Assembly (NCBI GenBank): GCA_016179765.1
Contig: JACPCL010000033.1
Location: forward strand, 1-64,000
DNA length: 64,000 nucleotides
Source: Chloroflexota bacterium
GTDB lineage: Bacteria > Chloroflexota > Dehalococcoidia > Lucifugimonadales > JACPCL1
Reading direction: 5' to 3'
Shown here: positions 30,222 through 37,847 of the stretch, piece after piece
Numbering within the stretch: the stretch's first letter is position 1
Layout: the number at the start of each line of letters is the position of its first letter
Translations under genes and position numbers: made by a program
Notes under the pieces: model-generated
Databases searched by the model: none
Told to the model about the DNA's origin: nothing
What the model saw: only the letters and a program-made list of their open reading frames with translations

Positions 30222-30461
30222 TTAGCCAGCCGCAGCTCGGCGTCCCTTGATTGTCATCACTGCCAGGGCGATGACCAGCAGGGCATCCGCAATATATCCT
30301 ACCGGGAAGGAATCCAGTGCATGCTCGACAGTAGCCCTCATGACCAACCTAGTCACGAAAATTGCGATGAATTGGATGCCCAAAGGCGTAAGAGCCCACC
30401 ATCTCCACCCACGTTTCCAAGCAGCGATAACAAGTCCAGCTTCCAGTAGAAGTAACCACAT
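30222..30461 (-). CDS. Small membrane protein
   Basis: MWLLLLEAGLVIAAWKRGWRWW...; ATG 30461 preceded by AGGAGG. Confidence 0.55.
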   Translation of the reverse strand: MWLLLLEAGLVIAAWKRGWRWWALTPLGIQFIAIFVTRLVMRATVEHALDSFPVGYIADALLVIALAVMTIKGRRAAAG

Positions 30462-30531
30462 TTGAGGTACCTCCTCCTTCATTTTCGGGACTCGTTAGCG
30501 GTATTGCGGTGTCTTTATCTTTGCTCTTAGC

Positions 30532-30627
30532 ACCACCTCCTTCCTTCGGTGTTCTCTGGGCAGAAGGCCGACGGTTCCGTACCGTCGCCTTTCCTTCCTA
30601 ACCCTGTTGTGGCCGGGTCGCCGCCGT
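30532..30627 (-). promoter_or_regulatory. Leader element C
   Basis: GGCGACGGTACGGAACCGTCG hairpin, GAACACCGAAGGAAGGAGGTG. Confidence 0.5.
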
Positions 30628-31025
30628 TATCCGTCTGTATTCGCTGTCGTCGGTTCTGCTACCATCCTTCGCCATTCGCTGTGGGTCATGGGCTTTTCCA
30701 GGATGCCCAGGCCCGGGACCTTCACCACGTAGGTGGGGCCCGACCTCTCCCATCCCTGGCCGGGCGGTGGGGCGTGGCCGTTGGCCCGGCCACCCTGGTG
30801 CCAGGTCCTGCCCTTGCCCCGTATCCTCAGGGCGCCGCTCTCTCCGCTCACCCTGTAGTCCAGGGGCCTCAGCCACCAGGGCAGGGGCGATTCGCCATCC
30901 CAGGGTCTGATGGCGCCGCTCTCATCCGAGGCCTGGCAGTCCGGGGAGGCTGGGGGCGTACTCCTTTTCATCAGGTACTGCCGCTGTCGTTCGGCTCGCC
31001 GCTCCCGCCTGGTCATGGGCTTCAT
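30627..31025 (-). CDS. Hypothetical protein with internal repeats
   Basis: DESGAIRPWDGESPLPWWLRPL / SGESGALRIRGKGRTWH; ATG 31025 with GGAG upstream. Confidence 0.4.
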   Translation of the reverse strand: MKPMTRRERRAERQRQYLMKRSTPPASPDCQASDESGAIRPWDGESPLPWWLRPLDYRVSGESGALRIRGKGRTWHQGGRANGHAPPPGQGWERSGPTYVVKVPGLGILEKPMTHSEWRRMVAEPTTANTDG

Positions 31026-31209
31026 TCGTCCGCTCCTCGTGACCTCTGGTTTTTGACTGCCCTTGACTTTGGCCACATCATGGACTACTGTTACTGCGAC
31101 GCACAAGTGGGTATGGCGTAAATAGTGCTCCATATCTCGCAAGATGTAGCAGCGACGGTGAAAATATCCGTCGTTTCTGCTACGCAAGTTGCAGGAGGGA
31201 TGGCGGCAG

Positions 31210-33927
31210 ATGCAAAAGCGAAACTCGCTGCTCTTCAGCCCGGAAATCCCACCAGACCTGGAGCATGCAGCCCAGGTCCGTGAGGAGGCCCTGGACTGGC
31301 TTGAGACCCATTACCCAGGGGCTCTCTCCTTCACCACCGGCGAGGTGCTCCGCATGGCGGGGGAGTCAGGTCACCGCTGGCTGATTACCCGGCTGCGGGC
31401 GCGGGACATCGGAAACGATGAGGAGTTCAGCCTGCCCGCCGCTGCCGATGCCCTGACGGTCCTCTTCCTGCGGTCCAGAGGGGTGAAGTTCCGCGAGGCC
31501 GTTGACGCCGTCGTTGGGGGCAAACAAGCCCCAAGGAGCCTGGAGCCCAGGTACGGAGGAGTGTGGAACCGGTTGATAGTCATTGGCCTCAAACGCCTGC
31601 GTCGGCGTGTTACGACACGCCTCCTGGGCAGCGCCGTGGCCGCCCTCCTCCGCGACCCGAAAGATCACCCCAACTGCCTCATCATCGTCAAGCGTCTTGG
31701 AAAGGGTGCGGATGTCGGTGCGTCCAGCAAGGCTAACGCCGCCAGTCATGAACACGTGTACCGGACGGTCCTAGAACGCCCGGCTCCATCGTGTTGGGTG
31801 ATCTCTCCCTTCCGCGAGGTCTTATATCTGGACGAAGACCAGCTTCCCACGCGCTCGGAGGTGACCTCCCGCCAATTTGTCGGGCTCCAGGTCAAGACTG
31901 CGCGTGAAGTCTACGAGCTGCTTCTGGGGGCCATGAGGCCGCTGTCGGTTGTCTTGGACAACGCGGCCCTGGAGTTCGTTGGCAAGATCCTTGATGCCGT
32001 ATTCCTGGATTTCGAGGAGTTTTACCGAAGGCAGTCGGTTTCCAAGTTCGAGGCCGCCACTGAACCGGAACCCAGCTCCGCGGATGACCTGCAACTATGG
32101 TTGATGTCCCAACTCCTCGCCGGTATCTATCCTGGGTCGCTGTGTGAATTGAGCGAGTCGTCCCAGTTCTCCCCACTGACCCGGGTGCTTGCCAATTCGG
32201 CGGCCAGGCCCTGGGAGCCTTCGCCATGGGAGCCTGCCAAGAGCCTGGAGATGCTCTCTGGGTATGCGAGCCGGGTTGGCGTTCCCCTGGTGGTGGAGAA
32301 GGTTGAGCCGCCCTGGATGTCGGTCGTTGAGTTCGTTGAGTCCGAGTTGCGCTATCTCAGAACCACAGCCACGGAGGATAGAGGCGCCGCAGAGTTCTCT
32401 GCTTTGGCTTTGCCCATCGCTTCCAGCTCCGGCAACCCCATAGGCTCGCTCTACATGCTCCTGCCTCGCCTTCAAGGGCCTCGCATGGACGTGGAGGTGC
32501 GCATTCTGACAGTGTTCAGTAGAATCATAGGAGAGATCATGGAACGGCAGAGGGCTGCCATTCACTCCGCCATCGTATCCGCGACGGCGGTTTCACATGC
32601 CATTCTCAAGCCAGAGCAATTCAAGACCGCACTGCTGGAACTGCTGCGTCAAAGCACCGGCGAGCTACAGGAGAATGGACATGCACAGCCAGACGTGAGA
32701 CTCCCCTTCATCCTCTTGTCCGCGTACTGTCCCGAGCCGGATGAGCTGGACCCTGCTACTTCAGGCCGCCTCAAAGACTGGCTCATAGATACGCTCCATC
32801 ATCTGGAGTGGCGCTCCTTTGTCCGGTCCCACCTGCCAGGCGCTCCAGAGGAGTACGGAGCGCAGGGCTTCATCGGCGAGGTGCCAGGTGTGGGGATGAT
32901 GGTCGCCCTGGGAAGGCTGGTCTCCAAAGACGAGTTGGACCGTATTCGGAACGCCTTCCCGACAAATTTCAACCGGATTACTCCAACCAACTCCCCCGTC
33001 AAGCTGGTGGCCTGGGTGCTGGATGTACCCGCACAGCAGATTCTGGATGCAGCCGACCACCACGACCTGCCAGGCTTGGCCGACCGTGTAGAGAGATGGG
33101 CTTTCGATGTAGCGTCCCTGGTGGACGATATCGCCCAGAGCTCTTCTCTAGCCCACGAGCAGGGGGAATGGGACGCAGCCCTTCGGAGGATCCGGAAGGC
33201 TTTCCAGAAGGAGGGCGCACGCAGTAACTCATATTTGCGCAGACTTGCCGCCGATTGTTCCTTTGCCTTGGGCGACTGGCCCAGCGCCCTCAAGTACGCT
33301 CAGGAGGCAGCCACGCTGAGCAAATACGAGCTGGGGAGCGGTCTTGTTCGGTCGTTGTGCCAGGAGGGAGATGCCCACCTGTGCCTGTGTCAGCCAGTGC
33401 GTGCGTGGGACCTGTATTCCGACGCCGCCTCACAAGCACCGACCCACCCGTTGCCCCGCTACTATCGGGGACAAGCCCTGCTGCTCATGGCGCGGCTTCT
33501 TGATGTATATGAAGGCGAGCGGCGGCGGTCAGCACAACTGGACGCGGGCGAGGTAGACCAGATCAGGGCGGTGCTGAACACGCTGGTGAGTGGGGCCATG
33601 GAGGACCTCACAGCGGCGGCAGACCTGCTGGACCGGTGGGGGCTCATACCCGAGTCGTACCAATACAGGAACTTCAACCTGGTTCCAACCTTATTGGGTC
33701 AGGGGTTCGCTTATCTCCTCGCTCGCTCGCCAGGCCCCGCCGCCAGCCGTCTCCAGAGCGCCCGCCGGTCCTTCCCCAAGGACGACCTGTTCTTCCGCGA
33801 GTTCCTCTTCGCCAAGTGTTGGGAGCAGGGGCTCCACCGGCGATATGGGGAGCTCTTGCTGGGAGATGAATGGGGGCCGCTGCGAGACCGACTAAACGGG
33901 ACGTTCGGCCAGCTTCATATCTCCTGA
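31210..33927 (+). CDS. Large putative sensory/regulatory protein (GAF-like middle, TPR-like C-terminus)
   Basis: ALALPIASSSGNPIGSLYMLLPRLQGPRMDVEVRILTVFSRIIGEIMERQ; alpha-helical repeats near C-terminus; GGAGGG upstream of ATG 31210. Confidence 0.55.
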   Translation: MQKRNSLLFSPEIPPDLEHAAQVREEALDWLETHYPGALSFTTGEVLRMAGESGHRWLITRLRARDIGNDEEFSLPAAADALTVLFLRSRGVKFREAVDAVVGGKQAPRSLEPRYGGVWNRLIVIGLKRLRRRVTTRLLGSAVAALLRDPKDHPNCLIIVKRLGKGADVGASSKANAASHEHVYRTVLERPAPSCWVISPFREVLYLDEDQLPTRSEVTSRQFVGLQVKTAREVYELLLGAMRPLSVVLDNAALEFVGKILDAVFLDFEEFYRRQSVSKFEAATEPEPSSADDLQLWLMSQLLAGIYPGSLCELSESSQFSPLTRVLANSAARPWEPSPWEPAKSLEMLSGYASRVGVPLVVEKVEPPWMSVVEFVESELRYLRTTATEDRGAAEFSALALPIASSSGNPIGSLYMLLPRLQGPRMDVEVRILTVFSRIIGEIMERQRAAIHSAIVSATAVSHAILKPEQFKTALLELLRQSTGELQENGHAQPDVRLPFILLSAYCPEPDELDPATSGRLKDWLIDTLHHLEWRSFVRSHLPGAPEEYGAQGFIGEVPGVGMMVALGRLVSKDELDRIRNAFPTNFNRITPTNSPVKLVAWVLDVPAQQILDAADHHDLPGLADRVERWAFDVASLVDDIAQSSSLAHEQGEWDAALRRIRKAFQKEGARSNSYLRRLAADCSFALGDWPSALKYAQEAATLSKYELGSGLVRSLCQEGDAHLCLCQPVRAWDLYSDAASQAPTHPLPRYYRGQALLLMARLLDVYEGERRRSAQLDAGEVDQIRAVLNTLVSGAMEDLTAAADLLDRWGLIPESYQYRNFNLVPTLLGQGFAYLLARSPGPAASRLQSARRSFPKDDLFFREFLFAKCWEQGLHRRYGELLLGDEWGPLRDRLNGTFGQLHIS

Positions 33928-33947
33928 ACCTGACCAAGAGGCGGGGG

Positions 33948-33972
33948 TCTGTCCCGATGGAATCGGGACAGA
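33948..33972 (+). terminator. Intrinsic terminator
   Basis: TCTGTCCCGAT-GGA-ATCGGGACAGA followed by TACAATTTT. Confidence 0.7.
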
Positions 33973-34238
33973 TACAATTTTCACTCCCTCCCTGGCCAGA
34001 GCCTGTCCTTGAGCGCAGCGAAGGAAAGGGAACAAGGGGGATGGCCGAAGGAGTTTTTCATCATCCTGCTGGGGATTCCTGCTGCCTCTGATGCCGCCTG
34101 GTAGCCGGGCGTTCTTACCCGTAGCTTTCGGCTGCAAAGTGGCAGGCTCTCCTCACCACCTGTCCATTGCGAAGCCCCCCTGTGCTAGAATGGCCCATGT
34201 CACGCTGGAGACGGCATCTACTCTAGTCACTTCCAGGG

Positions 34239-35963
34239 TTGGCTCTTTCCCTAATAGGCCTAGGGATCCAGATAAGCCCAATCCCAAGCAAGATTCCGTG
34301 GTTAGGCTATGCTGTCGGGGCCATAGGCGGTGTTTTTCTCCTTACCGCGCTGGCGTGGCCTACCGTATGGCGCCCTCGGATTGCCAGACGTAGTGCGCAG
34401 GCCTTGCCCAATGATTCATTGGAATCGCTCACCGTTTCTCTGACCCCTCGCCAGGTGCGGGTTGGCCAACGCGTCATTGAAGAGCATCTTGGCGACCGCG
34501 CTTTTCGCCTCTTGCATTTCTTGTCGGAAAACAAGGGCAACTGGTACACGGTAGCTCATCTTGTAAGCTTGTTGTATCCCGATCCCGAGAGGTCCCCGGA
34601 ACAAGCCGATCAGGCCTTGTCTCGATACAAGAGGACCATCAACGATCTCCTCAAGCCCTATCTACAAGGTGAAGACGCCATAGAATCCTGGCCCTATATG
34701 GGCTACCGTATCAAGCCCATAGTTCAGCCAAAATCCGGACCTTCATCTCCAGCTGGGAGGCATACGCGGGTCATTTGGGTGTCGTCTGGAGCCATTCTGC
34801 TTGTGGCCATCGCGGTGTCCTTGATAATCGTCGCTGGTCCACTGGTTTCCCCCCCTCGAACGTCCATTACTATCACCATCGCCAGCTCAAGCACAAAAAA
34901 GGAATGGATAAATCAAGCCGTCGCCGCTTTCATTGAGGAATCCAAGGCCAACGAGCAGTTCCAGATAGAACATAGGGCTATCGTCGTCACGGTGCTGTTG
35001 GAAGAGATAGAGCCTGGACGGTGGGATCATTATCGGTCTGGCTCCATGATCAGAGACATTCTCTCACGGAAGATTGAGCCAACCATTGCGTCGCCGGCGG
35101 AACAGAGCTGGATACTTGATCTCAAGGAGAGTTGGCCTGACCGTAAGCCCATAGTTAGCGACGATGGACCCGGGTTGGTGCGAACCCCGTTGGTGATTGC
35201 GATGTGGCGGTCTAGAGCCATGGCTCTGGGTTGCTGGCCAACCGCTGGTCCGGATTGTACTTGGGAGCGTCTCCGTGCTCTGGCATCCAGCACCGAGGGG
35301 TGGGGGATACTGGGCCACCCTGAGTGGGGCAAACTGAAATACGGATACGGCTTCGTTGGTAAATCAAACTCGGCCACGTTCACTATGGTTTTGAATTGCA
35401 TGAGCGGCCTCCAAAAGACCAGCGGCCTCACACTGGAAGACGTACGTCGTGAGTCAGGTTGTGGCCACGCGATGCTAGCGCTGAGGAAGCCACCAGGGGA
35501 TACAGCGGTGATACGCATTTATGAGAAGAGTGAATGGGCGCTCCGGGATATGTGGCAAATCGGGCCCTCATATTTAGATGCTGTCACCACGTACGAACAG
35601 GAAGTAACAGAAGTTGCTGCGGAACAGGCCCCAAGACTCCCTGAGCCGATTGTGGCTGCATATCCACAAGACGGGGTTATCATGGCCACTCACCCATTCA
35701 CCATCCTTGATGGAGCACCTTGGGTAACGCTTGATCAGGCGAAGGCAGCCAGAATCTTCCGACAGTTCCTACTTTCCAGGCAACAGCAATCACTTCTTCT
35801 GGGGTATGGATTCCGTCCGGCCGATGCGGCTGCTACCCTGGGGCCACGGATCGACCCTGCATATGGCGTAAACCCACAAGCTAATCTAGCATTGATAGAC
35901 GTCCCTCATAGCCTGGTCATAGATGCTATCGTCAAACTCTGGGAAGCGTTCGCGGCCCTATAA
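34239..35963 (+). CDS. Membrane-anchored winged-helix regulator with extracytoplasmic SBP-like domain
   Basis: N-terminal TMs; wHTH RQVRVGQRVIEEHLGDRAFRLLHFLSENKGNWYTVAHLVSLLYPDPERSPEQADQALSRYKRTINDLL; TM; SBP-like domain; TTG start. Confidence 0.65.
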   Translation: MALSLIGLGIQISPIPSKIPWLGYAVGAIGGVFLLTALAWPTVWRPRIARRSAQALPNDSLESLTVSLTPRQVRVGQRVIEEHLGDRAFRLLHFLSENKGNWYTVAHLVSLLYPDPERSPEQADQALSRYKRTINDLLKPYLQGEDAIESWPYMGYRIKPIVQPKSGPSSPAGRHTRVIWVSSGAILLVAIAVSLIIVAGPLVSPPRTSITITIASSSTKKEWINQAVAAFIEESKANEQFQIEHRAIVVTVLLEEIEPGRWDHYRSGSMIRDILSRKIEPTIASPAEQSWILDLKESWPDRKPIVSDDGPGLVRTPLVIAMWRSRAMALGCWPTAGPDCTWERLRALASSTEGWGILGHPEWGKLKYGYGFVGKSNSATFTMVLNCMSGLQKTSGLTLEDVRRESGCGHAMLALRKPPGDTAVIRIYEKSEWALRDMWQIGPSYLDAVTTYEQEVTEVAAEQAPRLPEPIVAAYPQDGVIMATHPFTILDGAPWVTLDQAKAARIFRQFLLSRQQQSLLLGYGFRPADAAATLGPRIDPAYGVNPQANLALIDVPHSLVIDAIVKLWEAFAAL

Positions 35964-36009
35964 CTGTCATACGTGTTGAACAAAGTAATACTCTCTGGCT
36001 CTTTTCGCA

Positions 36010-36036
36010 GTGCCGCTCAAGGGGGTCAAGCCCGGC
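36010..36036 (-). repeat. R3 repeat, third copy
   Basis: GTGCCGCTCAAGGGGGTCAAGCCCGGC. Confidence 0.5.
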
Positions 36037-36273
36037 TTGCGGATTGTCACGGCGCCAGGCAACGCTGCGTGTGCACCTTACGAATGCCGGAATCTCCAAA
36101 GTCATGCCGCGCTTGTCCAAGGACGAAGGAGTGATACAGGGGGGCCTTGCCCGAAAAATCAGAGCCTCCCTAGCATACTGGCTGTAGCCTGGAGGAACGC
36201 AGTCAAGCCTCTTTGACAGCCCGCCCTCCTGACGCTACAGTCTTGCTATCTTCGCAAAGGCAGATGAAGAGCC

Positions 36274-37464
36274 ATGGCAGTTTCCAAGAAGATTCGCCAG
36301 TTCATGGAGCAGGGCTCCTGGATCCGCCGCATGTTTGAGGAGGCCAATACCTTGCGCGCCAAGATCGGCCCAGACAAGGTCTTTGACCTCTCCCTGGGCA
36401 ACCCTATCATGGAACCGCCCCAGGAGTTCTACCAGGAGCTGCGTCGCTTAGCCGAGCATCCCTTGCCGGGGATGCATCGCTACATGCCCAACGCCGGCTA
36501 CGCCGAGACCCGCGCCGCCGTAGCCGGCCAGCTTCGGGAGGAGACGGGCCTGGACTTCACCGCCAACGAGGTCATCATGACCTGCGGCGCGGGTGGCGCC
36601 ATCAACGTGGTCATGAAGACCCTCCTGGACCCCGGCGACCAGGTGGTCATCTTCGCCCCCTACTTTGTGGAGTACCATTTCTACGCCGATAACCACAGCG
36701 GCTCCTGCAAGGTCGTCCCGCCCGATAAGGACTTCCTGCCGGACATGAAGGCCTTTGAGGCGGCTCTCAACCCCCGCACGCGCATCGTCCTCATCAACTC
36801 CCCCAACAACCCCACCGGCGCGCTGTACCCCTGGCGGGTTATCGCGGAGCTGGCCGAGATTATCCGGCGCAAGGAGCAGGAGTTCGGCACGGAGATATTC
36901 CTGGTGAGCGACGAGCCGTACCGCAAGCTCATCTTTGACGGCCTGGAGTACCCCCACATCTTCCCCCACCACATACGCAGCATCGTGGCCACGTCTCACT
37001 CCAAGGACCTGGCCCTGCCCGGCGAGCGCATCGGCTATGCGGCGGTGCACCCGCAGTACCCCGACCGCGCGGAGCTGATGGACGGCCTCACCTTCTGCAA
37101 CCGCACCCTGGGCTTTGTGAACGCGCCGGCCCTGATGCAGCACATCGTGAAGTCGCTCCAGGGGGTGACGGTGAACGTGGCGGAGTACCAGGCCAAGCGG
37201 GATTTCCTGTACAAAGAGCTGACGAGCATGGGGTATTCTATGGTGAAACCCCAGGGGGCCTTCTATATGTTCCCAAAGTCGCCCCTGGAGGACGAGGTTG
37301 CCTTCGTGAACATCCTGCGGGAGTCCAACGTGCTGGTGGTGCCTGGCCGCGGCTTCGGCATGCCTGGCTACTTCCGTCTCTCCTACTGCGTGGCCGACCG
37401 CGAGATCCAGGGCGCGCTGCCAGGCTTCAGGGCGGCCATGGACAGGGTGCGAAAAGGCGCCTAG
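36274..37464 (+). CDS. Pyridoxal-phosphate aminotransferase (class I/II)
   Basis: NSPNNPTGALYPW, VSDEPYRKLIFDG, SHSKDLALPGERIGYAAVHP. Confidence 0.93.
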   Translation: MAVSKKIRQFMEQGSWIRRMFEEANTLRAKIGPDKVFDLSLGNPIMEPPQEFYQELRRLAEHPLPGMHRYMPNAGYAETRAAVAGQLREETGLDFTANEVIMTCGAGGAINVVMKTLLDPGDQVVIFAPYFVEYHFYADNHSGSCKVVPPDKDFLPDMKAFEAALNPRTRIVLINSPNNPTGALYPWRVIAELAEIIRRKEQEFGTEIFLVSDEPYRKLIFDGLEYPHIFPHHIRSIVATSHSKDLALPGERIGYAAVHPQYPDRAELMDGLTFCNRTLGFVNAPALMQHIVKSLQGVTVNVAEYQAKRDFLYKELTSMGYSMVKPQGAFYMFPKSPLEDEVAFVNILRESNVLVVPGRGFGMPGYFRLSYCVADREIQGALPGFRAAMDRVRKGA

Positions 37465-37847
37465 ACACGCCCCTCTGCCAATCGCCGATGAGACTGCATC
37501 TGGGTCGTCTCGGCGCTTTTCTCACAACCAGAGCCCTCCCAGGGCACATTTATCCGATGCACCTTCCATCCCCTTCCTGGACACAGTAGTACGAGTGTAC
37601 CCAGAGCAATTGGTGCGTATGCACCTATGCACTTACTCTCCCCTTTGCTATCCTCACGCCCATACCAGAAGGGGTGCAGCACGGACAAGCCCTTTACCGT
37701 CCTCACCGCGCTGCCCCGGGCGGTCCAGAAGGATGCTGAAAAACACCCCCAAACCGCCGCCATCCCGACTTGTCGGGACGCCCCTCTGGACTCCCCTTGA
37801 AGAAGAGGACAAGTCGTCTGCCACCATTGTCAGCAAGGAGGCTCCAC

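Noticed and set aside
30549-31121. 190-aa + strand ORF opposite the 30627-31025 gene
   Set aside because: Pro-rich, includes the leader hairpin, no RBS; likely non-coding on this strand, though the minus-strand ORF is itself only moderately supported.
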